From NCBI GenBank assembly GCA_028873845.1, contig JAPPNO010000035.1, positions 32,902 to 96,901 on the forward strand: a stretch of 64,000 bases of DNA. Direction: 5' to 3'. This DNA comes from Gemmatimonadota bacterium. GTDB lineage: Bacteria > Gemmatimonadota > Gemmatimonadetes > Longimicrobiales > Gaopeijiaceae. Below are positions 10,516 through 19,351 of this stretch, one piece after another (positions within the stretch are counted from its first letter, which is position 1; each line of letters opens with the position of its first letter). The notes below the pieces were generated by a model. It had not been told where the DNA came from, did not search any database, and saw nothing but the letters and a program-made list of their open reading frames with translations. Position numbers and translations under genes: made by a program.

Positions 10516-12015
10516 GTGAACCCTTTGGCCCCGTCGCAGACGCCCTCCCTTCATCGAACCGGCACGAACATCACCAGCAAAGACCGGCCGGCGGCTCCTG
10601 CGCGGGAAGCGGCGCTCTCGCCCATCTTCCCCGTTCTCGCGTTCGGCCTCCTCGAGGTCGCCGCTCTCGCCTCGTTCGGGTGGATGGACGGGATTGCGCT
10701 GCCACTGCCCCGCCTGCTGTTGCCGGCCGCCGCATTCCTCTGCTACGTGGCGGCCGGGCTCGGCGTAAACCGCGTTTCCGTTCCTCCCCTGGTTCTCGTG
10801 TGGGGACTCGGCATTGTCGCGCGACTTGCCCTGCTTCCCCTCGCCCCCGAGCTCTCCGACGACATCCATCGCTACCTCTGGGACGGCCATGTCCTCCGGG
10901 AAGGAGTCAATCCCTACGCCCATCCGCCCAACGACGAGGCCCTCGCGGCGCTCCGGACCGGGTGGCACGGAGAGATCAACCACCCCGACGTTCCGACCAT
11001 CTACCCACCGCTGGCGCAAGTGCTGTTCGCACTGGTCAATGTGGTCGGCGGCACCATCCTGGCGGCCAAGCTGGTCTGGCTCTGCTTCGACCTGGGATGC
11101 GCGGCGCTGCTGCAACGGATCGCCGCCCGCACCGGACGGAACCCGGCCAGGGTCCTGCTCTGGTACCTGTGGTCGCCGCTCCTGATCGTGGAGACGGCGT
11201 GGAGCGCGCACTACGACGCGGTGGGGCTCTTCTTCGTGACGGCGCTGATCGGGGTGGCGGCGTGCAGACGGGACGACGGGCGGACGGGCTCACCCGCGCG
11301 GCCGCCGCAGCCGGACCCGCCCTCCGCCGGACGCTTCCTTCGAGCCTGGAAGCGCCCCGCCACCCTCGGCTCGGTCCTGGGCCTGGCCACCCTGGTCAAG
11401 TTCGCGCCCGCCGCCGTCCTTCCGCCGCTGGCCCGGCGCTACGGCGTTCGCGCCGTGGTCGCCTTCGCGGCGGTGTGTGCCGTCCTCTACCTCCCGTTCG
11501 CGGGTGCCGGCGTCTCCGCGCTGACCGGAGGCCTGCGCACGTATGCGCGGCACTGGTCGGCCAACGAGGGGGCCTTCTCCCTGGTCCTGCAGCTGGTGGG
11601 GGATCCGGTGCGGGCCCGTGCGGCTGTTGCCGTACTGGTGTTGGCGGTCGCCGGCTACACGGCGTGGCGGCGATTCCCCGTCGAGCGGGCGCTGTTGTGG
11701 GTCCTGGGCGCCGGGCTGCTCCTGTCGCCCACGGTTCATCCCTGGTACGTGCTCTGGGTCCTCCCGATGGCCGCGCTGCGGAGCCATCCCCCCTTCCTGC
11801 TCGCGGGTGGCCTCGCTTTCCTCGGGTACTGGGGACTTGCCTCGTACGAGGCCGCCGGGGTCTGGCCGCAGCCCGGCTGGAACCGCGCGGCCATGTGGAT
11901 GCCGGTCTGGGGATTGATTCTGTGGCGCCTCGTCCCGGCGGGTGCCGGCCGCGCGCGGTCCGCCGATGCCAAGCGCCAGGAACCCGCCCGCGAAGAGAGC
12001 CACGAAGGGGAGTGA
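10516..12015 (+). CDS. Multi-TM glycosyltransferase (GT87/DUF2029-like)
   Basis: Multiple TM segments, PELSDDIHRYLWDGHVLREGVNPYAHPPND...NHPDVPTIYPPLAQVLF motif typical of lipid-linked sugar transferases. Confidence 0.8.
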   Translation: MNPLAPSQTPSLHRTGTNITSKDRPAAPAREAALSPIFPVLAFGLLEVAALASFGWMDGIALPLPRLLLPAAAFLCYVAAGLGVNRVSVPPLVLVWGLGIVARLALLPLAPELSDDIHRYLWDGHVLREGVNPYAHPPNDEALAALRTGWHGEINHPDVPTIYPPLAQVLFALVNVVGGTILAAKLVWLCFDLGCAALLQRIAARTGRNPARVLLWYLWSPLLIVETAWSAHYDAVGLFFVTALIGVAACRRDDGRTGSPARPPQPDPPSAGRFLRAWKRPATLGSVLGLATLVKFAPAAVLPPLARRYGVRAVVAFAAVCAVLYLPFAGAGVSALTGGLRTYARHWSANEGAFSLVLQLVGDPVRARAAVAVLVLAVAGYTAWRRFPVERALLWVLGAGLLLSPTVHPWYVLWVLPMAALRSHPPFLLAGGLAFLGYWGLASYEAAGVWPQPGWNRAAMWMPVWGLILWRLVPAGAGRARSADAKRQEPAREESHEGE

Positions 12016-13374
12016 GGCCCAGTATCCGGCCGCCAGCGCCAGCAATCCGCCCAGAACCATGTATGCTCCCGCACCGACCCCCAGCGCGCGACCCGGGGCC
12101 GGCCCGCCCGGGGTTTGAAGACGCCATTGCGGGGACGCGCCGGTCTTCGGAGTCCTCTCGAACGGGTCCCGGACGGGTCGGAATCCACGGAACACCGCTC
12201 GAGTGAGCAGCGCCGAGAGTCCCGCCCCCAGCACCAGCGCGCCCACCGCCCTCCGAATCGCCGTTTCCCAGGAGCGGCCCCTCCGCCGCGCGGCGGTCAG
12301 GTAGTACACGATGAAGGGGCCGGCCGCACCGGCGAACAGGGCCAGGTCGAGCCACCAGAGCGCGTCCATGTCCAGTTGCCGTCTGGCGAACGCGGCCGGG
12401 ACGATGAGGAGTGCGAGTGCAAAGGTCAGGGGGTAGGCGAACTGGCCGCAGAGATGCACGACGGCTTCGAACTTGACGACGGGACGAAGGCGGCTGCCCA
12501 GCAGGCGGGGAAGGAGTTTCCGCGCGGCTTGAACGCCGCCCTGGGCCCAGCGCCTCTGCTGCACCAGGAGCGCCGCGGGTGTGCGCGGGAGTTCGGCGGG
12601 AACACCCACTTCGTCGCGCAGAACGAAGCGCCATCCCGCCATCTGCGCCCGGTAGCTGATGTCGAGGTCCTCGGTCAGCGTGTCGTGATGCCATCCACCC
12701 GCGTCCTCTAGTGCCTTTCTGCGCCACAGCCCCGCCGTCCCGTTGAACTTGAAGAACCGGCCGCCGCGGTATCGGCCACGCTGCTCCACCAGGAAGTGTC
12801 CGTCCAGGAGAAGCGCCTGTGCGCGCGTCAGCCACGATTCGTCCTCGTTGAGGTGCTCCCAGCGGGCCTGCGCCATGCCGACCCGGGGATCGGCCATGGA
12901 CGGCAGGAGTTCTTCGAGAAGGCCTGGCTGGGGGACGAAGTCGGCGTCGAGGATGAGGATGTAGTCGCCGGTGGCCAGGTCGAGACCCTTGGCGAGGGCG
13001 CCCGCCTTGTACCCGTGGCGGTCGGTGCGGTGGAGGACGGTGATGTCGATGCCTCGCCGGCGCCATTCGTGGGCGCAGTGGCGGGCGATGGCGGTGGTAT
13101 TGTCGGTGGAGTCGTCGAGGACCTGGATCTGGAGGAGGTGGCGGGGGTGGGAGAGCCTGCAGGTAGCGTCGATGAGGCGCTCGACGACGTGCTCTTCGTT
13201 GTAAATGGGGAGCTGGACGGTGACGGTGGGGTGGGGCGGGGGTGACGACAGGCTGTCGGGCGCCTGACGGCGGGACAGGAGAAGCAGGCTGATCCGGTGG
13301 GCCGCGAAGGGAAGGAGGAGGGCGAGGACGGCGCCGTAGAGAGCGACCGCGACGACGCTGAGGAGGTCGGTCAT
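11290..13374 (-). CDS. Membrane-bound processive glycosyltransferase family 2 (cellulose-synthase-like); true C-terminus uncertain
   Basis: VTVQLPIYNEEHVVERLIDATCRLSHPRHLLQIQVLDDSTDNTT...LILDADFVPQPG...QQRRWAQGG plus C-terminal TM helices; recognisable domain ends near 11950 but no stop until 11290. Confidence 0.82.
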   Translation of the reverse strand: MTDLLSVVAVALYGAVLALLLPFAAHRISLLLLSRRQAPDSLSSPPPHPTVTVQLPIYNEEHVVERLIDATCRLSHPRHLLQIQVLDDSTDNTTAIARHCAHEWRRRGIDITVLHRTDRHGYKAGALAKGLDLATGDYILILDADFVPQPGLLEELLPSMADPRVGMAQARWEHLNEDESWLTRAQALLLDGHFLVEQRGRYRGGRFFKFNGTAGLWRRKALEDAGGWHHDTLTEDLDISYRAQMAGWRFVLRDEVGVPAELPRTPAALLVQQRRWAQGGVQAARKLLPRLLGSRLRPVVKFEAVVHLCGQFAYPLTFALALLIVPAAFARRQLDMDALWWLDLALFAGAAGPFIVYYLTAARRRGRSWETAIRRAVGALVLGAGLSALLTRAVFRGFRPVRDPFERTPKTGASPQWRLQTPGGPAPGRALGVGAGAYMVLGGLLALAAGYWASLPFVALFAGGFLALGIGGPRAAGTRRDEAPQNQSPDRHPHGRAVPAGLRPDPGGLVRGKSPVPEESEATREQEGGMAPQRGHREDPEHVPGMNRGRQEQPGAQDPQQRPLDGESPPRRVAGDRQHQYGNSRTGPHRIPHQLQDQGEGPLVGRPVPRIRAQASGQRGDAGTREREVEDGTHRREGDHGANAVAPGQRRKDGGGRELDQGGQAQDRAEGGGALPGSKEASGGGRVRLRRPRG

Positions 13375-13574
13375 TCGGGCGGGTCAGGATGAGTTGACTC
13401 GAATCCGCGGCACCGGAGCACCGGGAGCGGAGGGTACCTGGGAAAGGTAGGGTCGCTGCGGTGGCGTCCACAGAGGTAGAAGACCGATCCGCGCCGCGAG
13501 GTGACCCGGCGCATCCAGGCGCAGCGGGCGCAAAGGCCGACTTGCGGGGCGCGGCCGCCGGGTTCAGACGTCAT
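13371..13574 (-). CDS. Small Cys-rich (zinc-ribbon-like) conserved hypothetical protein, 67 aa
   Basis: MTSEPGGRAPQVGLCARCAWMRRVTSRRGSVFYLCGRHRSDPTFPRYPPLPVLRCRGFESTHPDPPE; CxxC plus two further Cys; ATGA overlaps with both neighbours. Confidence 0.65.
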   Translation of the reverse strand: MTSEPGGRAPQVGLCARCAWMRRVTSRRGSVFYLCGRHRSDPTFPRYPPLPVLRCRGFESTHPDPPE

Positions 13575-14314
13575 TCGACGTCCGCCACGATCCCGATGAA
13601 CGCGCGCTGCCGGCCGATATCGCCGCGCCGGTGTGAAAAATATCTCCCGTCGCCGCACAGCGTGCATTCGGTACTCACGCCGACCCGTCCCGGCCGGACA
13701 CCGGACGCGGTCGCGCGGCGCTCGATGACCCGTCTCAGATCGACGAGCGCCGATCCCGCCCGAGTCCGCTCTCCAAGCGCCTGGAGGACCTCGGGTCCCA
13801 CTTCGTAGCATCCGCCGCAGATGGCCGGCCCGAGATGAACCGACAGGTCCCCCGGACTGCTTCCGAAGCTCGTGCGCATCACGCCGATGCCTTCCTCCAC
13901 CACTCCCGCCGCCACCCCGCGCCACCCCGCGTGGAGCAATCCGACCACCTCGCGCAACGGGTCGGCGACGAACACCGGCACACAGTCGGCGGTCGTCACG
14001 GTCAGCAGGACACCCGGGCGAGCGGTCACGTGCCCATCCGCTTCGCCCGCTACAATCGCGCCCTCGGGCACGTCCACATGCGCCCGCGTGAGCGATCCGT
14101 GTACCTGCCGGCTGCGCACAACCGATCGCCAGCGCCGTCCCGCACCCGCAGTGAGCGCGAGCATGTCCCGGAGGGGCGGAACGCCCGGATCCGCCAGAGC
14201 GTCGGGTATGCCGGACCCGGCGCCGGAGCCGAGGGGGCCCGCATCGGATCCCGCATCCGTGCGCCGGGTCGTGCCAGCACGCAGCCACGGGAAGCTGGTC
14301 ACCCATTCCGACAC
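13571..14314 (-). CDS. pgeF: Peptidoglycan editing factor PgeF / laccase-domain protein (YfiH family)
   Basis: VVRSRQVHGSLT...EADGHVTARPGVLLTVTTADCVPVFVADPLREVVGLLHAGWRGVAAGVVEEGI...HLGPAICGGCYEVGPEV; GTG start at 14314 proposed. Confidence 0.88.
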   Translation of the reverse strand: MSEWVTSFPWLRAGTTRRTDAGSDAGPLGSGAGSGIPDALADPGVPPLRDMLALTAGAGRRWRSVVRSRQVHGSLTRAHVDVPEGAIVAGEADGHVTARPGVLLTVTTADCVPVFVADPLREVVGLLHAGWRGVAAGVVEEGIGVMRTSFGSSPGDLSVHLGPAICGGCYEVGPEVLQALGERTRAGSALVDLRRVIERRATASGVRPGRVGVSTECTLCGDGRYFSHRRGDIGRQRAFIGIVADVE

Positions 14315-14396
14315 AGACGTTACGGGAAAACGCCGGGTGCTCACCGGGCCATCATCGGTCCACCGCGAACGCTTCGCCGCCTGAAATCCGCAACAT

Positions 14397-15068
14397 TCAT
14401 CCTCGGCCCTTCCGGTCGAGAAGCCTGATCGCGCCCAGGGTGGCCCCGATGCGCACGCCATAATAGACGATCACCCCGGGAATGAACCCCACCCCGTAGG
14501 AGAGGGAATCGTCCATCGCCGCCACCGTGAGCCAACCCGTGCCCAACCCCAGCCCTGTTCCAAGAAACGCCGACGCGAACGATACCCCGGGCGACACTCC
14601 GGCCAGGCTCGTTGCCAGTGCCGTCAAGGATGGCGAAAGAGCAAGGTAGGAGGTCCAGGCCAAAGCCTCGGCCTCGGTCCTTGACGCGAGACCAAGGCCG
14701 ATCAGGTCTCCCGCCGCGATCCCGAGGATCGATGCCAGGGTCGTGCGACGGGGCGCGGCATCCGACGTATCGGCTTGCGCGGCCTCCCGGGGCGAAGATG
14801 GTAACCATGCGGTGGCCAGCGTTGCACCGTCCGCCTGACGCGGCCGGGCGACGCTCAGAACCGCCTGCGGATCGAAGCCTCGGCCGGCCTGGCCAGCAGT
14901 GTGAAACGGACTCCGCTTCACCTCCCCGATCGCCGCGCCGAGCGCCGCAAGCGACCATCGCCGGTTTTCGAGCCCACTCTGCGCATGCCCCTCGGCCGGG
15001 AAAGCCGCCAACGCCGCCGACGCGACCGCCAGCAGCGCGACCGCTGCCTTTCCTCGAATCCGATTCAT
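14397..15068 (-). CDS. Hypothetical secreted/membrane protein
   Basis: N-terminal signal MNRIRGKAAVALLAVASAALAAFPAEGHAQ and C-terminal hydrophobic Gly/Ala-rich segments. Confidence 0.5.
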   Translation of the reverse strand: MNRIRGKAAVALLAVASAALAAFPAEGHAQSGLENRRWSLAALGAAIGEVKRSPFHTAGQAGRGFDPQAVLSVARPRQADGATLATAWLPSSPREAAQADTSDAAPRRTTLASILGIAAGDLIGLGLASRTEAEALAWTSYLALSPSLTALATSLAGVSPGVSFASAFLGTGLGLGTGWLTVAAMDDSLSYGVGFIPGVIVYYGVRIGATLGAIRLLDRKGRG

Positions 15069-15247
15069 GCGAATCTCCCGTTGCCGGTGGAGAGTGCAAA
15101 CTCACGCGGGGTCCTGGGGTCCATCAAGAGCCACGGCTTCAATCCGACGATGACCAGTCCCTTCGGCGCGGGTAAACCCTCCGCCCGGCATGCACCCTCC
15201 GCCCGGCTCTCCCCCCGCGCCGAAAAGGTACTAGCTTTCACCACACC

Positions 15248-18124
15248 ATGAGCAGTTACTTCGACAGCCAGAACGCGGCCTACGTCCAGGCACTCTACGA
15301 GGACTTCACCCGGAACCCGGAGGCCGTGCATCCGGAGTGGCGCGAGTTCTTCCGGACGCGCCGCGACGAACTCCGGAACGCCGGTCTGCAGGTCGTGGAC
15401 GGACGGCCTGCCGCGGCCCCGGCCAGAGCACCCGACCCCGCACCGGCCGCGCTTCCCACACCTGCCCCCACCAGGACACCCGACCCCTCTCCGCCCACGG
15501 CTCCCACGGCGCCAGCGCCCTCCGCACCCCCCACCCCCGACTCCCGCCTCCTCTCGCTCGTCGCGCGCGCATCGAACCTCCTCCAGGCCTTCCGCGAGCA
15601 CGGCCACCAGGCCGCGCGCATCGACCCTCTCGGGAGCACGCCCCCGGGCCACCCCCAGCTCGACCCCGCCTACTTCGGCACCACCATGGACGAGCTGGAG
15701 GAGATCCCCACTTCGGTGCTCTTCCCCGAAGGCGGCGAAGCGCCGCTCGCCTTCACCCTCGACCGCCTGAAGGCCATCTACGGCGGCGACCTCGGCTACG
15801 AGTTCGAGCACCTCGAGGACCCGGTCAAGGTGGCGTGGCTGTGGGAACAGGTGGAGCGCGGCACCCACTTCGACGGTTACTCCGACGAGGACCGCCTGCG
15901 GACGCTCGACCGCCTCACCCAGGTGGAGGGTCTGGAGCAATTCCTGCACCGTGCCTACCTGGGGCAGAAGCGCTTCTCGATCGAGGGGATCGACATGCTG
16001 GTCCCGATGCTTGACGAGGCGATCGAACTGGCGGCGGCCGAGGGCGCGACCGAGATCGTCATCGGGATGGCCCACCGCGGCCGCCTCAACGTGCTGAAGC
16101 ACATCATGGGGGTGTCGTACGCGGAGATCCTCGCCGAGTTCGAGGAGGGCGCGGCGCCGGGAAGCGCGCTCTGGGTGCCCGATCCCGGCACGGGGGACGT
16201 GAAGTACCACCACGGCGCCACTGGGGACTATCCGCTCCGCTCCGGGGACACGGTCCGGGTGACCATGGCCCCCAATCCCAGCCACCTGGAGTTCGTGAAC
16301 CCGGTCATTCTGGGTATGGCGCGGACCCAGCAGTACGTGGACCGAAACGGCGGCCGCGAGCGGGACCCGGCGCTCGTCGTCCCCATCCTCATCCACGGCG
16401 ATGCAGCCTTCGCCGCCGAGGGCGTCGTGGCCGAGACCCTCAACCTGGCCCGCCTGCACGGCTACGAGGTCGGGGGCGCCATCCACATCATCGGCAACAA
16501 CCAGGTGGGCTTCACCACCGACCCCGGCGACGGCCGCTCCACCCGCTACGCCAGCGACCTCGCCAAGGGGTACGACATCCCGGTCATCCACGCCAACGGC
16601 GACGCCCCCGAGGAATGCCTGGCCGCGGTGCGTCTCGCGATGGCCTACCGGGCCCGCTTCCACGCCGACACGGTGATCGACCTGATGGGCTACCGGCGCC
16701 ACGGCCACAACGAGGCCGACGAGCCCGAGTACACGCAGCCCGTCCTCTACGGCTGGATCAGCCACCATCCGACCGTGCGCATGCAATGGGCCGGGGAACT
16801 CGTCGCGCGCGGACTGATCGGCGCGGAGGACGCCGACGAGCGGGTCCGCGCAATGGCCGACAGGCTTCGCGCGATCAAGGACGGGCGCAAGCCGCCTCCC
16901 GAGGACTCCGCGCCGCCCTGGCAGGTGCCCAGCTACAGCGCGGTGGACCAGGAACTCCAGCGTGACACGGGCGTCTCCGTGGAGCGCCTCGAGCGGATCA
17001 ACCAGGCGCTGCTCACGGTTCCCGACGGCTTCACCGTGCATCCCAAACTGGTCCGCCAGCTCGCGCGCCGCGGCAAGGATTTCGGACCCGACTTCCGGGT
17101 GGAGTGGGGGCACGCCGAGGCTCTGGGCATCGGATCGCTCCTGGAGGACGGCGTCCCGGTCCGGCTCACCGGCCAGGACTCGCAGCGGGGCACCTTCAGC
17201 CATCGCCACCTGGTCCTGAACGACGCAAAGACCGGTGAACTGTACTCGCCGCTGGCGGAGATCCCGGACGCGCGCCTGGAGATCTACAACTCGCCGCTGA
17301 CCGAGGCGGCCACGATCGGCTTCGAGTACGGGGTGGCGGTCGCCGCGGACCGCGATCTGGTCCTCTGGGAAGCGCAGTTCGGGGACTTCGTCAACGTCGC
17401 GCAGGTGATGATCGACCAGTTCCTGTCGGCGGGGTGGTCCAAGTGGGGACAGCGTTCGCGGCTCACGCTGCTGCTGCCGCACGGATACGAGGGCCAGGGG
17501 CCGGAGCATTCGAGCGCGCGCCTGGAGCGCTTCCTGCAGCTCTGCGGCGAGGACAACATGCGAGTCGTCTATCCGACCACGCCGGGCCAGTACTTCCACC
17601 TGTTGCGCCTGCAGGCCTTCAGCGAGCCGGAGCGCCCGCTGATCGTCATGTCTCCCAAGAGCCTGTTGCGGCATCCGCGGGCGAGGTCTTCTGTGCGGGA
17701 GCTGGCGGAGGGCCGCTTCCGGAAGGTCATCGACGACGACTCGATCGACGCGGAGGAGCGGGTGCGGCGCCTGATTCTGTGCAGCGGGAAGGTCTACTAC
17801 GACCTGGCCGGGGCGGAGGAGCGGGCCGGAGCGGAGGACGCGGCGATCGCGCGGGTCGAGACGCTCTATCCGTTCCCGGCCCGGGAGATTCATGAGCTGT
17901 ACGAGCGCTACGCGAATGTGGAGGCGGTGATCTGGGCGCAAGAGGAACCGATGAACATGGGGGCGCTCACCTACATCCTGCCGCGGTTGCGCGGTGTGCT
18001 GCCACACGAGGTCCGCCTGTTGCACGTGTCGCGCCCCGAGCGGGCGAGCCCGGCCGAGGGGAATCCACACAATCACGCGGTGGCGCAGCGCGAGGTCGTG
18101 GCCAAGGCGCTGACAGCTCGCTGA
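15248..18124 (+). CDS. sucA: 2-oxoglutarate dehydrogenase E1 component
   Basis: Full-length E1: SSYFDSQNAAYVQALYEDFTRNPEAVHPEWREFF..., EIVIGMAHRGRLNVLKHIMG, HGDAAFAAEGVVAETLNL, IDLMGYRRHGHNEADEPEYTQP, LLLPHGYEGQGPEHSSARLERFLQLC. Confidence 0.96.
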   Translation: MSSYFDSQNAAYVQALYEDFTRNPEAVHPEWREFFRTRRDELRNAGLQVVDGRPAAAPARAPDPAPAALPTPAPTRTPDPSPPTAPTAPAPSAPPTPDSRLLSLVARASNLLQAFREHGHQAARIDPLGSTPPGHPQLDPAYFGTTMDELEEIPTSVLFPEGGEAPLAFTLDRLKAIYGGDLGYEFEHLEDPVKVAWLWEQVERGTHFDGYSDEDRLRTLDRLTQVEGLEQFLHRAYLGQKRFSIEGIDMLVPMLDEAIELAAAEGATEIVIGMAHRGRLNVLKHIMGVSYAEILAEFEEGAAPGSALWVPDPGTGDVKYHHGATGDYPLRSGDTVRVTMAPNPSHLEFVNPVILGMARTQQYVDRNGGRERDPALVVPILIHGDAAFAAEGVVAETLNLARLHGYEVGGAIHIIGNNQVGFTTDPGDGRSTRYASDLAKGYDIPVIHANGDAPEECLAAVRLAMAYRARFHADTVIDLMGYRRHGHNEADEPEYTQPVLYGWISHHPTVRMQWAGELVARGLIGAEDADERVRAMADRLRAIKDGRKPPPEDSAPPWQVPSYSAVDQELQRDTGVSVERLERINQALLTVPDGFTVHPKLVRQLARRGKDFGPDFRVEWGHAEALGIGSLLEDGVPVRLTGQDSQRGTFSHRHLVLNDAKTGELYSPLAEIPDARLEIYNSPLTEAATIGFEYGVAVAADRDLVLWEAQFGDFVNVAQVMIDQFLSAGWSKWGQRSRLTLLLPHGYEGQGPEHSSARLERFLQLCGEDNMRVVYPTTPGQYFHLLRLQAFSEPERPLIVMSPKSLLRHPRARSSVRELAEGRFRKVIDDDSIDAEERVRRLILCSGKVYYDLAGAEERAGAEDAAIARVETLYPFPAREIHELYERYANVEAVIWAQEEPMNMGALTYILPRLRGVLPHEVRLLHVSRPERASPAEGNPHNHAVAQREVVAKALTAR

Positions 18125-18135
18125 ACCACCAGCCC

Positions 18136-19347
18136 ATGCTTACCGCCGCCGAGGTCGTTGCCGCGCGTGACCGGATCGGTTCCCACGTGGTAACGACGGG
18201 GTGTCCGGAGTCGTTCGCGTTGCGCGGGGTGACGGGTTGCCCGACCTACCTCAAGGCCGAGCTGAGACAGCAGACGGGGTCGTTCAAGGACCGGGGGTCG
18301 CTCAACAAGCTGATGCAACTGGGCGATGCGGAGCGCGACGCCGGGGTGGTCGCGGCCAGCGCCGGAAACCACGCCCAGGCGCTCGCCCGCCACGCCGCGC
18401 GGCTGGGGATCCCCTGCACCATCGTCATGCCCAACAACGCGCCGCTGATCAAGGTCAGCAACACGCGCGCGAGCGGGGCGCGGGTGATCCAGACGGGGGA
18501 CACGCTTTCGGACGGCATGGCGGTGGTCGACCGCCTGGTCACCGTGGAGCGGCTCACGCTGGTGCACGCCTTCGACGATCTGGCCGTGATGGCGGGCCAG
18601 GGGACGATGGGGCTGGAGATCCTCGAACAGGTCCCCGAAGTGAGCGTGATCGTGGTGCCGGTGGGGGGCGGGGGGATGATTTCGGGGGTCGCCACGGCGG
18701 TGAAGGCGGCCAAGCCCGGTGTCCGCGTTGTCGGCGTCGAGGCCGAGGCCTCGCCCGGGGCGGTCAAGTCGCTGGAGGCCGGGGCGCCCGCCCACGTGGA
18801 GATGTCCGACACGCTGGCCGACGGGATCGCCGTGAAGCGGATCGGCGACCTGACCTGGCCGCACCTCGAAGCCCTGGCGGACGACGTGGTGCTGGTGAGC
18901 GAAGAGGAGATCATCCGCGCAATCTTCTTCCTGCTCGAGCGCGAGAAGCTGGTGGTGGAGGGGGCGGGGGCGGTGGGCGTGGCGGCGCTGCTCGAAGGGA
19001 AGATACGGCTGGGGGCGGGCGACTCGATCGTCTGCATCCTGTCGGGGGGCAACATCGACATGAACATGGTGTCGCGGATCATCGACCGGGGTCTGTGGGC
19101 GGACGGAAGGCTGGCGAGTCTGTCGGTTGTGGTGAGGGACCGTCCCGGCTACCTGAACGAGGTGACCGGGGTGGTCGCGATCGCGGGGGCGAATGTGCTG
19201 CACATCGAGCATACGCGCGCGTTCGGGGACATCGCCGTCGGCAAGGTCGGGATCGAGATGAAGATCGAGACCCGGGGGCGGGAGCATGTGGCGGAGATCG
19301 TGGCGCAGCTCAGGGAGCTGGGACACCGGGTTGACGAGGTGGGGTAG
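18136..19347 (+). CDS. ilvA: Threonine ammonia-lyase with C-terminal ACT-like domain
   Basis: YLKAELRQQTGSFKDRGSLNKL (PLP lysine), VAASAGNHAQALA, VPVGGGGMISGVA, SGGNIDMNMVSRIIDRGL; ACT-like VVRDRPGYLNEVTGVVAIAGANVLHIEHTR. Confidence 0.93.
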   Translation: MLTAAEVVAARDRIGSHVVTTGCPESFALRGVTGCPTYLKAELRQQTGSFKDRGSLNKLMQLGDAERDAGVVAASAGNHAQALARHAARLGIPCTIVMPNNAPLIKVSNTRASGARVIQTGDTLSDGMAVVDRLVTVERLTLVHAFDDLAVMAGQGTMGLEILEQVPEVSVIVVPVGGGGMISGVATAVKAAKPGVRVVGVEAEASPGAVKSLEAGAPAHVEMSDTLADGIAVKRIGDLTWPHLEALADDVVLVSEEEIIRAIFFLLEREKLVVEGAGAVGVAALLEGKIRLGAGDSIVCILSGGNIDMNMVSRIIDRGLWADGRLASLSVVVRDRPGYLNEVTGVVAIAGANVLHIEHTRAFGDIAVGKVGIEMKIETRGREHVAEIVAQLRELGHRVDEVG

Positions 19348-19351
19348 GCGC

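Noticed and set aside
15065-18076. 1003-aa minus-strand ORF opposite sucA
   Set aside because: Antisense to unambiguous SucA; low-complexity shadow ORF.
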